Shown piece by piece: positions 36,053 through 43,095 of a stretch of DNA of 64,000 nucleotides (within the stretch, counting starts at the first letter, position 1; each line of letters starts with the position of its first letter). The position numbers were made by a program, and so were the translations under genes. The stretch is from JALOOB01 sp040766655 (GTDB taxonomy: Bacteria > Chloroflexota > Anaerolineae > CG2-30-64-16): NCBI GenBank assembly GCA_040766655.1, contig JAXGQB010000009.1:286128-350127 (forward strand). The letters are read 5' to 3'. The notes beneath the pieces are model-generated. The model had not been told where the DNA came from, searched no databases, and was given only the letters and a program-made list of their open reading frames with translations.

Positions 36053-36487
36053 ATGGCAGATCAAACCCTTACTTGCACGGATTGCGGCGCGGAGTTCACA
36101 TTCACCGAGAGCGAGCAGGAATTCTATCAGTCCAAAGGCTTCAGCACCCCGGGCCGTTGCCCGTCGTGCCGCGCGGCCCGCAAGGCTGCACGCAACGCCG
36201 GTGGCTACAGTGGGAGCAGCTACGGTGGTGGTGGTGGTGGCTATGGCGGCGAACGCCAGATGTACCCGGCCGTCTGCGCCCAGTGTGGCAAGCAGACTGA
36301 AGTTCCGTTCCAGCCCCGCGGCGATCGCCCGGTCTACTGCTCGGACTGCTTCCGCGCCCAAGGTGGCGGCGGCCGGTCCGGCGGCGGCTACGGCGGTGGC
36401 GGTAGTGGTTACGGCGGCGGCGGGCGCTCCAGCGGCGGCCGCTCAGGTGGCGGACGCTCCGATCGCGATCGCGGCGGGCGCTACTAG
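36053..36487 (+). CDS. Zinc-ribbon protein with Gly-rich RGG-like tail
   Basis: A 144-residue protein with two Cys-x2-Cys zinc ribbons. The first is LTCTDCGAEFTF with CPSCRAARKAAR (about 7-50). The second is AVCAQCGKQTEVPF with YCSDCFRAQ (about 78-105). Gly-Tyr-rich linkers (YGGGGGGYGG) and a Gly/Ser/Arg tail (about 107-144) recall RNA-binding RGG tails. The family is widespread and unnamed. The long leader and strong terminator indicate a single-gene, well-expressed unit. The start has only weak ribosome-site similarity. Confidence 0.8.
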   Translation: MADQTLTCTDCGAEFTFTESEQEFYQSKGFSTPGRCPSCRAARKAARNAGGYSGSSYGGGGGGYGGERQMYPAVCAQCGKQTEVPFQPRGDRPVYCSDCFRAQGGGGRSGGGYGGGGSGYGGGGRSSGGRSGGGRSDRDRGGRY

Positions 36488-36523
36488 ATCGTAGCCCGAC
36501 ACTCAGATTTCTGAGTCACTGAG

Positions 36524-36556
36524 ACCAGGCCTCCGTTTGCGGGGGCCTGGTTTTTT
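36524..36556 (+). terminator. Rho-independent terminator after the zinc-ribbon gene
   Basis: An 11-bp stem (ACCAGGCC part perfect) with one U-G pair and a TTTG loop, followed by TTTTTT. A smaller hairpin (ACTCAG/CTGAGT) precedes it at 36501. Confidence 0.9.
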
Positions 36557-36690
36557 GGCGTTTGAATGCGGGTCGAGGCCAAACTGCCACGCAGCTTCCA
36601 GACAGCGCAGACTGTGCCGGCTAAAATGCACGTATTGCACAGATACGGCACACGACACGTGCGGATCAATCATACAGAAGGAGATCACAC

Positions 36691-37119
36691 ATGCCTGTTC
36701 GGAAAGCACAAGCGGTTTGGGAAGGCGACCTGTTGAAGGGCCGCGGCAAGATGTCCTTTGGCAGCGGCGCGTTTGAGGGCCAGTATTCATTCTCGTCCCG
36801 GTTCGAAGAAGGCGTCGGAACGAACCCTGAGGAGCTGATTGCGGCGGCGCACGCGGGCTGCTTCGCGATGGCTTTCTCCAACGTGTTGGCCAAGGCCGGC
36901 TTCACACCGGTCAGCGTCGACGCGACGGCCAAGGTGCGGCTGGAGAAGCTTCCCGAAGGTTTCAAGATCACCCGCATCGATCTCGAGACCGTGGGCGACG
37001 TCCCGGACATCTCTGAGACGCAGTTCATGGAACTGGCAGAGGGCGCCAAGAAGGGCTGCCCCGTGTCACAGCTGCTGACGGGCGCGGAGATCACGCTTCA
37101 GGCGACGCTCAAGCAGTAG
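36691..37119 (+). CDS. OsmC/Ohr family peroxiredoxin
   Basis: A 142-residue thiol peroxidase. The two redox Cys residues are in AAHAGCFAMAFSNVLA (about Cys54) and AKKGCPVSQLL (about Cys117). Length and Cys spacing fit OsmC/Ohr, which reduce organic hydroperoxides. The N-terminal RKAQAVWEGDLLKGRGKM and NPEELIAAAHAG favour OsmC. AAGGAGATCACAC before the ATG is a strong ribosome site. It forms a separate unit between two terminators. Confidence 0.92.
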   Translation: MPVRKAQAVWEGDLLKGRGKMSFGSGAFEGQYSFSSRFEEGVGTNPEELIAAAHAGCFAMAFSNVLAKAGFTPVSVDATAKVRLEKLPEGFKITRIDLETVGDVPDISETQFMELAEGAKKGCPVSQLLTGAEITLQATLKQ

Positions 37120-37165
37120 GGTCAAACCGCGGGCCGGTCTGCGGTCCGCTCGTCATGGCATCGAA

Positions 37166-37193
37166 GCCAGGCCCACAGCGGGCCTGGCTTTTT
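37166..37193 (+). terminator. Rho-independent terminator after the OsmC gene
   Basis: A perfect 9-bp stem (GCCAGGCCC/GGGCCTGGC) with a five-base loop, followed by TTTTT. Confidence 0.92.
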
Positions 37194-37211
37194 GTGGAGA
37201 AATAGCGATTC

Positions 37212-38429
37212 GTGAAAGTACGTATACTCACCTTTAATACCTGGGGCGTGCCCTTCTTCTCGAAGGACCGCGCTGCGCGCATGCGCGCGATCGGCCGCGC
37301 GCTGACCGGCATGGACGTCGACGTGGTGGGCTTGCAGGAAGTGTTCTATGCCCGGGACCGCCAGCTGATCGTCCGCGCGGCGGCCGAGGGCGGCCTGGTC
37401 CATCACCACTATTTTCATTCCGGCGTCGCGGGCAGCGGCCTGCTCACCCTGTCGCGCTATCCCATCGAAGAGACCAGCTACCTGCGCTTTCAGCTCAACG
37501 GCCGGCCGCAGGATCTCATCCGCGTCGACTACTATGCAGGCAAGGGCGTCGGCCGCGCGCGCATTGCGACGCCGTCCGGCCCGCTGGACGTGTACAACGC
37601 GCACTTCATCGCGCCGTACCTGGAGTTCGGCCCGGATCGGTTTGGCCCGCACCGCGTGGCCCAGGCACTGGAGGCCGGCCGCTACATGCGGGCCACCTCC
37701 GGCGAGACGCCCGCGGTGCTCACCTGCGACCTCAACTGCTATCCCGACGACCTGACCTACCGGACCCTCGTCGCTTCAGGCGGCCTGGTGGAGAGCTGCG
37801 GCGCGGTCGACGCTGCGGACGGAGCCATCGTTGATGGAGCCGGCTCGGGCGGAGCCGTCTCGGACGGAGCCGGCTCGGGCGGGGGGCGGAGCGGCTACGC
37901 GACGATTCATCCGCCGGAGCGGTTCGACTACATCTTCGCGCGCTCGGGCAGCCAGGGGGCGCTGGACATCGCCGGCTCGCGCTTCGTCCTCGGCGGAACG
38001 CCCGATCCCAACCCGGACGGCGTGCTGGGCTATTCCGATCACTACGGCATCCTGACCGAGTTCGAATTGGCGCCCATGGTCGAGACGGCGCCGGCCGAAG
38101 CAGCGGAAGAGCCATCGCTGCTGGCGGCCATCGGCGACCTCCTCGGGCTGGGCATCCATGCGAACCGGCGGCAGCGCCGCAAGGCCACCCTGATGGCAGC
38201 GGCCGCGAGCGTCACCTCGGCCGCGCTGATGCGCCAGAGAGGCGCGCGGCCCGCGGGCTCCGTCACGGGCGTGGGCGCGGCTGCCTTGCTGGCCTTGCTG
38301 CTGGTGGCAGGCGGGGTCAATCTGTCCACCGCGGCCCGGCTCAGCACGGAGACCAACACGCTGACGACCATCTTCGGCCAGCACCTGTCGCCGCGGGAGG
38401 CGAGCTCGCCGGCTGGCGACAGTCGCTGA
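37212..38429 (+). CDS. Endonuclease/exonuclease/phosphatase family protein with C-terminal helix
   Basis: A 405-residue EEP-fold protein. Motifs are RILTFNTWGVPFFSKDRA, VVGLQEVFYARDRQ (metal-binding Glu), VYNAHFIAPYLEF, LTCDLNCYP, then YSDHYGILTEF (catalytic Asp-His). The nearest known types are neutral sphingomyelinase-like or nuclease-like members; the substrate is unknown. A low-complexity GAxxx insert (about 204-223) comes from 15-bp tandem repeats at 37821. The last 140 residues hold one or two hydrophobic segments (AAALLALLLVAGGVNLSTAA). The start is GTG, soon after the preceding terminator. Confidence 0.8.
   Translation: MKVRILTFNTWGVPFFSKDRAARMRAIGRALTGMDVDVVGLQEVFYARDRQLIVRAAAEGGLVHHHYFHSGVAGSGLLTLSRYPIEETSYLRFQLNGRPQDLIRVDYYAGKGVGRARIATPSGPLDVYNAHFIAPYLEFGPDRFGPHRVAQALEAGRYMRATSGETPAVLTCDLNCYPDDLTYRTLVASGGLVESCGAVDAADGAIVDGAGSGGAVSDGAGSGGGRSGYATIHPPERFDYIFARSGSQGALDIAGSRFVLGGTPDPNPDGVLGYSDHYGILTEFELAPMVETAPAEAAEEPSLLAAIGDLLGLGIHANRRQRRKATLMAAAASVTSAALMRQRGARPAGSVTGVGAAALLALLLVAGGVNLSTAARLSTETNTLTTIFGQHLSPREASSPAGDSR
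37821..37880 (+). repeat. Four tandem 15-bp repeats inside the EEP-family gene
   Basis: Four units of GGAGCCNNNTCNGNC-like sequence (two are identical, GGAGCCGGCTCGGGC) encode GAIVD-GAGSG-GAVSD-GAGSG. The insert lies in a loop between the conserved nuclease blocks. Its 15-bp period keeps the frame. Confidence 0.85.
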
Positions 38430-38469
38430 ACTCATCTCGGTGGACCGGAGCGTTGCGGTCGGGTTCCTG

Positions 38470-41034
38470 CTATGTACGAGCCGGGCCCGTCGCTTCCTCC
38501 GGCAGTTCTCCCGGCAGCTCCGGTTCGGGCGGCGCGGGGGGCGCTTCCGGCTCCGCCTCCTCGTCCGTCTCCTCGTCCGCCTCCTCCTTGTGCCCGCCGT
38601 CATCCTTCTCGCGCTGGCCGAACCTGGTCAGCCGGTCCGCGAGCTCGAACAGCTTGCGGTCGACGCGGCCGTTGACGCTGTCGGGCGGATAGCGGCCGTC
38701 CGCGCCGCACTCGCCCGCGGGCATGCCGGTCAGCAGCTCGATCCCCTCGTCCACCGTGCGCACGGTCCACACGTGGAACTGGCCCCCGGCCACCGCATCG
38801 ACCACGTCGTCGCGCAGCATCAGGTTGAGGGCGTTCGCCGCGGGGACGATCACCCCCTGGTCGCCCGTCAGCCCGCCCGCGGCCGCGGTGCACGTGTCGA
38901 AGAACCCCTCCACCTTGTGTGTCACCCCGCCCACCGGCTGGATCTCGCCCAGCTGGTTGACCGAGCCGGTGACCGCGATGCCCTGCCTGATGGGCAGGTC
39001 GGCCAGGCTCGACAGCAGCGCGTACAGCTCGGTGGATGACGCGCTGTCGCCGTCCACCCCCTCGTACGACTGCTCGAACGTGATGCTGGCCGACAGGCTG
39101 AGCGGCTTGTCCTGCGCGAAACGGCCGCCGAGGAAGCCTGAGAGGATCAGGACGCCCTTGTCGTGCGTCCGGCCGCTCATCTTGGCCTCACGCTCGATGT
39201 TGATCACCCCGCTGCGCCCCTGGAACGTGCGCGCGGTGATGCGGGAGGGCCGGCCGAACGAGTAGTCGCCCAGGTCGAGCACGGCCAGGCCGTTGATCTG
39301 GCCGACCTCCTCGCCCGTCACGTCCACCATGATCGTGCCGTCCGCGATCATCTCCTGCATCCGCTCCTCGTACTGGCTGGAGCGATGGCGCTGCTCCGCG
39401 ATGGCCCGGCACACGTCGGCCCCGGTGACCAGCTCGTGGCCCGCGCTGGCGGCCCAGAACGCGGCCTCCTGGATCAGGTCGGTCACCTTGGCGAAACTGG
39501 TCGTCAGCTTGTCCTGATCCTCCGCGTAGCGCGCGCTGTACTCCACCACCTCGGCCACCGCGCCCATGTCGAAGTGGGGCAGGTCCTGCTCTTCGCAGCG
39601 GTTACGGATGAAGCGGACAACCTTCTCCTCGTTCTCCGCGGTCCAGTCCATCTCCACCGAGAAGTCCGCGCGCACCTTGAAGAGCTTGGAGAACTGCTCG
39701 TCCAGGCCGTAGAGGAGGTAGTAGGTCTGCAGGTCGCCGATCAGCACGACCTTGAGGTCGAGGGGGATCGGCTCCGGGTTGAGCGTGGTGGTGGCCAGGA
39801 CGCCCGGGGTGGCCATCGCATCTTCGATGCGGATGCGGCGATTGCGCAGCGCCTGCTTCAGCCCCTCCCACGCCATGGGCTGGCGGAGCAGCACGCGCGC
39901 GTCGAGGAGCAGGTAGCCGCCGTTCGCGCGGTGCAGCGCGCCCGGCTTGATGTAGCGGTAGTCGGTGACCAGGGTGCCGAACTGTGCGCGCATCTCCACC
40001 CGGCCGATCAGGTTCGCGTAGGTCGGGTTGGTCTCGACCACGACGGGCGCGCCCTTCAGGTTGCTGTTGTCGACCAGCACGTTGATGCGGTAGCGGTCGA
40101 GGGGGGAGGTGGCGCGCGGGCGCAGCCATGCGGGCGTCGGATCGCCGTCCGCCGCGGCCGCGTCCGGCGATTCGGCCTGCGCGTGGCCGCGGAAGTCTTC
40201 GGTGTTTGCCGCGATGTGCGCCTGCACCGAGGCCAGGTACGCCGCGACCGACGGCCACCCTTCGTACTCCTGCGCCAGGCGCTCGAACAGCGGCTGCAGG
40301 GCTGCGGCCGCGATGTCCTTGTCCATCGTGCGCAGCTGCTCGCGCGCGCCCTCCTCCAGCTCCTGCACCTGGCGGATCGTCCGCTCCAGCACCTCGTTCA
40401 CCGCCTGGCCGCGCTCGTTGATGGCTTCCTGCTCCTCGGGCGCCAGCGCGGCGTACTGCTCGGGCGTGAGCGCCTGGCCGTCCTTGAGCGGGGTCAGCAT
40501 GAACCCCTCCTCGCTGCGCGAGAGCGCGAATCCCTGCTCGCGCACGATCGCGTCCAGGCCGCGGAACCGCTCCGTGCGCAGCTGGTCGAGCTGGCGGGCC
40601 AGCGCGTTGCGGCCCTGGAGGTACTGATCCCCCTCGAACAGTGCGTCGAGCGTCTCCGCCACCTGGCCCAGCAGCGCGTTGACCTCCTCGCGCAGCCGGT
40701 TGCCCGAGCCCGGCGGCAGGCGCAGCGCGATGGGCCGGTCGGGATCCTCGAAGTTGTGTGCGTAGCCCCAGTCCGGCGGCGCGGGCCGCAGTGCAGCCCG
40801 GTCCTCCAGGTAGTGCGTGATGATGCTCGTCTTGCCTGCGCCGGTGGGGCCGGTCGCGAAGACGTTGAAGCCGGGATAGGGAATCTCCAGCCCGAACTCG
40901 ATTGCGCGCGCCGCGCGGTCCTGGCCGATGATGCCCTCCAGGCCGGGCGCGTCCGCGGTGGACGCGAAGCCGAAGCGCGCGGGATCGGATCGCCGGCGGA
41001 GTTGCGCGGCCGTCAGCTCGATGGGTGGTGTCAT
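38470..41034 (-). CDS. Lon-like ATP-dependent protease (AAA_32/LonB-type)
   Basis: An 854-residue protease. Walker A is FATGPTGAGKTSIITHYL (near 65). The AAA core is large, with HRANGGYLLLDARVLLRQPM. The C-terminal S16 proteolytic domain (about 570-790) has the catalytic Ser in GVDGDSASSTELYALLSSLA and the Lys in GGVTHKVEGFFDTC. The tail (about 800-854) is acidic and Pro-rich. This arrangement matches the Lon-like AAA_32 group rather than canonical bacterial Lon. There is no membrane anchor. The ATG at 41034 has GGAG at good spacing. It converges with the EEP-family gene 40 bases away. Confidence 0.9.
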   Translation of the reverse strand: MTPPIELTAAQLRRRSDPARFGFASTADAPGLEGIIGQDRAARAIEFGLEIPYPGFNVFATGPTGAGKTSIITHYLEDRAALRPAPPDWGYAHNFEDPDRPIALRLPPGSGNRLREEVNALLGQVAETLDALFEGDQYLQGRNALARQLDQLRTERFRGLDAIVREQGFALSRSEEGFMLTPLKDGQALTPEQYAALAPEEQEAINERGQAVNEVLERTIRQVQELEEGAREQLRTMDKDIAAAALQPLFERLAQEYEGWPSVAAYLASVQAHIAANTEDFRGHAQAESPDAAAADGDPTPAWLRPRATSPLDRYRINVLVDNSNLKGAPVVVETNPTYANLIGRVEMRAQFGTLVTDYRYIKPGALHRANGGYLLLDARVLLRQPMAWEGLKQALRNRRIRIEDAMATPGVLATTTLNPEPIPLDLKVVLIGDLQTYYLLYGLDEQFSKLFKVRADFSVEMDWTAENEEKVVRFIRNRCEEQDLPHFDMGAVAEVVEYSARYAEDQDKLTTSFAKVTDLIQEAAFWAASAGHELVTGADVCRAIAEQRHRSSQYEERMQEMIADGTIMVDVTGEEVGQINGLAVLDLGDYSFGRPSRITARTFQGRSGVINIEREAKMSGRTHDKGVLILSGFLGGRFAQDKPLSLSASITFEQSYEGVDGDSASSTELYALLSSLADLPIRQGIAVTGSVNQLGEIQPVGGVTHKVEGFFDTCTAAAGGLTGDQGVIVPAANALNLMLRDDVVDAVAGGQFHVWTVRTVDEGIELLTGMPAGECGADGRYPPDSVNGRVDRKLFELADRLTRFGQREKDDGGHKEEADEETDEEAEPEAPPAPPEPELPGELPEEATGPART

Positions 41035-41062
41035 TGAGAACTCCGTTCTTCGTTGGGAGACT

Positions 41063-41090
41063 TTCAACCTGCAACCTGGAACCTGCAACC
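41063..41090. repeat. Four heptanucleotide repeats
   Basis: TTCAACC, TGCAACC, TGGAACC and TGCAACC run head to tail in the Lon-like gene leader. The period and pattern match the tracts at 6734 and 59866. Confidence 0.75.
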
Positions 41091-41194
41091 TCAGTGCATT
41101 GTATCATCCCACCCCTTGCCGGCGAAACCCTTGGTCGTTGATCGTCACAAATTGCAATGCGGGTTGCGGTCGCCGCGTTCAGCAAGGCTAGCTA

Positions 41195-41223
41195 TTGACA
41201 AGCCATCTGACTTGCCCTACAAT
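41195..41223 (+). promoter_or_regulatory. Near-consensus promoter of the PqqD/radical SAM genes
   Basis: A perfect -35 TTGACA and a -10 TACAAT are separated by exactly 17 bases. The transcript start is near 41230. A short hairpin (CAGCCC/GGGCTG, 41235-41249) lies in the leader. It is one of the strongest promoter matches in the window. Confidence 0.85.
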
Positions 41224-41276
41224 ATGGATCATCAGCCCCTCGGGCTGGTGGTCCCAAAACCGATATGGAGTTTGTC

Positions 41277-41558
41277 ATGCCACAACCCGATCTGCGCCGT
41301 CCGGTCCACGATGCCAGCACGGCGTCCCGCGTGTTCAGCGGCGAGGCCGTGGTCATCTCGCCCGCTGAGAACACGGTGCGGATGCTGAACACCGTCGGCT
41401 CGCGCATCTGGGAGCTGGCGGACGGCCAGCATTCGGTGGACGACATCGTGGAGCAGCTCGTTGCCGAGTACGACGTGGCGCCCGACGAGGCTCGCGCGGG
41501 CGTCGAGCAGTTCGTCTCCGAGCTGGCCCAAAAAGGATTGCTGTCCTTTGACAAATGA
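41277..41558 (+). CDS. PqqD-like RiPP recognition protein
   Basis: A 93-residue winged-helix protein of the PqqD family. These proteins bind the leader of a ribosomally made peptide and present it to a radical SAM enzyme. Visible features are SGEAVVISPAENTVRMLN (beta hairpin) and TVGSRIWELADGQHSVDDIV with EQLVAEYDVAPDEA (winged helix). The 'N..G..IW.L.DG..TV..I...L...' pattern is diagnostic. I chose the ATG at 41277, which has GGAG six bases upstream; an ATG at 41265 is an alternative. The end overlaps the radical SAM gene. Confidence 0.9.
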   Translation: MPQPDLRRPVHDASTASRVFSGEAVVISPAENTVRMLNTVGSRIWELADGQHSVDDIVEQLVAEYDVAPDEARAGVEQFVSELAQKGLLSFDK

Positions 41559-42741
41559 TGCCGATCCCGGCCGCGAAGGGGCCGGTGTTCCCGACCGCGA
41601 TTTCGCCGGCTGTGCGCCGGTAGACGGTCCCGCAGATGCCTACGAGGCGCTGCTGGGGCGGCTCAAGCGCGAGGCCGTGCCCTACTCGGTGCTCTGGGAG
41701 CTGACGCACACTTGCAACTTTCGCTGCGTCATGTGCTATAATGAGCCGCTGGCGGAGCCGGAACTGACGACGGCCGAGTGCTTCGACATCCTGGAGCAAC
41801 TGGCCGGCGCGGGGACGTTGCGGCTGACGCTTACGGGCGGCGAGATCCTGGCGCGGCGTGACTTCTTTGACATCGCGACGCTGGCTCGGCGATTGGGCTT
41901 CGCGCTCGATCTCAAGACCAACGGCTCGCTGATCACGCCTGAAGTTGCGGACCGGATCGCCGCGCTCGCGCCTGTGCAGGTGGACATCAGCCTGCTCGGC
42001 GCGACGCCAGAGACGTTCGATGCGGTGGCCGGGGTGCCGCACAGCTTGGCGCGCGTGCTGCGCGGGGTGGGGCTGCTGCAGGAACGCGGGGTGCGCGTCA
42101 AGCTGAACACGTTGTTGCTGGCGCTGAACGTCGCGGAGCGGGCTGCGATGGTTGACCTCGCGCTCCAACTCGGTGTATACTGCGAGCAGGTCTTCAAAGT
42201 TTCGCCGACAGATAGCGGTCGCAGCAAGGGCGAAGAGCACCAGTTATCGTTGGCCGAGATGACCGATGTGCTCGTCGCCGACAACACCCCCTTCATCCCG
42301 CGAGCACTCGAACCTGGTTCGAGAACCTGCAGCGTCGGCCTGTCATCCGCCCTGATCAGCCCTTATGGGGTGGTCTTTCCGTGCGTCGAGTTGCGCATCC
42401 CGGCCGGCCGGCTGCGCGAGCAGCGCTTCGCCGACATCTGGGCCGAAGCGCCAATCTTCAGACAGCTGCGGGCGCAGCACACCCGGCAGAACCTGCCCGA
42501 GTGCCGCGTCTGCCCGATCGCCCGCTACTGTGAGGGCCGCTGCTCCGGGCTGGCATGGAAGGAACACGGCGACCTGTACGGCGGGCACACGCTGGCGTGC
42601 CGCCATGCGCAGGCCCGCTTCCGGCAGCAGCATGGGGGCGCCGCTGCGCCCGAGACACCCTTGCAGGCCAGGCTACGTTCTCGAGCGGCGACCGGTCGCC
42701 GCAACGGGACGTCCATCGGCCTCGTCGAGGATCGTTCGTAG
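41548..42741 (+). CDS. Radical SAM/SPASM peptide-modifying enzyme
   Basis: A 397-residue maturase. The radical SAM cluster motif is THTCNFRCVMCYNEP (Cys56, Cys60, Cys63). The TIM-barrel continues with RLTLTGGEILARRDFFDI. A full C-terminal SPASM domain carries auxiliary Fe-S clusters: CSVGLSSALISPYGVVFPC, then CRVCPIARYCEGRC and a last Cys in HTLACRHA. Such enzymes join Cys sulfur or side chains to peptide carbons. The likely start is TTG at 41548, eleven bases inside pqqD, with AAAGGA upstream; no later ATG leaves the N-terminus intact. The substrate is most likely the peptide at 42814. Confidence 0.92.
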   Translation: MTNDADPGREGAGVPDRDFAGCAPVDGPADAYEALLGRLKREAVPYSVLWELTHTCNFRCVMCYNEPLAEPELTTAECFDILEQLAGAGTLRLTLTGGEILARRDFFDIATLARRLGFALDLKTNGSLITPEVADRIAALAPVQVDISLLGATPETFDAVAGVPHSLARVLRGVGLLQERGVRVKLNTLLLALNVAERAAMVDLALQLGVYCEQVFKVSPTDSGRSKGEEHQLSLAEMTDVLVADNTPFIPRALEPGSRTCSVGLSSALISPYGVVFPCVELRIPAGRLREQRFADIWAEAPIFRQLRAQHTRQNLPECRVCPIARYCEGRCSGLAWKEHGDLYGGHTLACRHAQARFRQQHGGAAAPETPLQARLRSRAATGRRNGTSIGLVEDRS

Positions 42742-42746
42742 GAACA

Positions 42747-42766
42747 TCGTAATCGTTATCATAATG
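42747..42766 (+). promoter_or_regulatory. Possible Fur-family operator before the precursor peptide gene
   Basis: TCGTAATCGTTATCATAAT overlaps a plausible -10. Its left half is identical to the half-site of Zur boxes (TCGTAAT), and it matches the 19-base Fur consensus at 13 positions by eye. A second palindromic TGATATCA follows at 42773. This is a weak pattern call only. Confidence 0.25.
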
Positions 42767-42813
42767 TCGTTCTGATATCATGGACGCAATGCGCCAATCC
42801 AGGGGAGGGAGAA

Positions 42814-43011
42814 ATGTACAGCACAAAGAGTGAAGCCACCGAGGTTCTGCGCAAGGCATGGGAAGCGCCGCGCATCGTGTTGGAGCGATCGCTCCTCGTG
42901 TCTGCCCAAGAGGGCGACACCGGCGCGCCGCCGATCCCAGGCGCACCGAGTGGTCCGCAAGGGTTCCTGGGACCGCTGGAAAACTCTCAGGGCGTCTGCG
43001 GAATCGGTTGA
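42814..43011 (+). CDS. Candidate RiPP precursor peptide
   Basis: A 65-residue peptide with GGGGAGGGAG before its ATG. The first 30 residues look like a PqqD-recognised leader: VLRKAWEAPRIVLERSLLVS, with the Trp-x2-Pro-x-Ile pattern common in radical-SAM-modified precursors. The rest is the likely core: GDTGAPPIPGAPSGPQG, then FLGPLENSQG and the terminus VCGIG. It is rich in Gly and Pro and has a single Cys near the end. It lies 72 bases after a SPASM enzyme. The modification, cleavage site and final function are unknown. Confidence 0.75.
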   Translation: MYSTKSEATEVLRKAWEAPRIVLERSLLVSAQEGDTGAPPIPGAPSGPQGFLGPLENSQGVCGIG

Positions 43012-43095
43012 CGGTAGGGACGTAAGGACACGCTGCCATGTCCTGGCGGCGCCTTGTACTGAAGCGATCTGATTACGTTCGGGAAGGGATGGAGT

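Noticed and set aside
39163..41037. Long plus-strand frame opposite the Lon-like protease
   Set aside because: It is antisense to a protease with intact Walker and Ser-Lys motifs and lacks any domain pattern.
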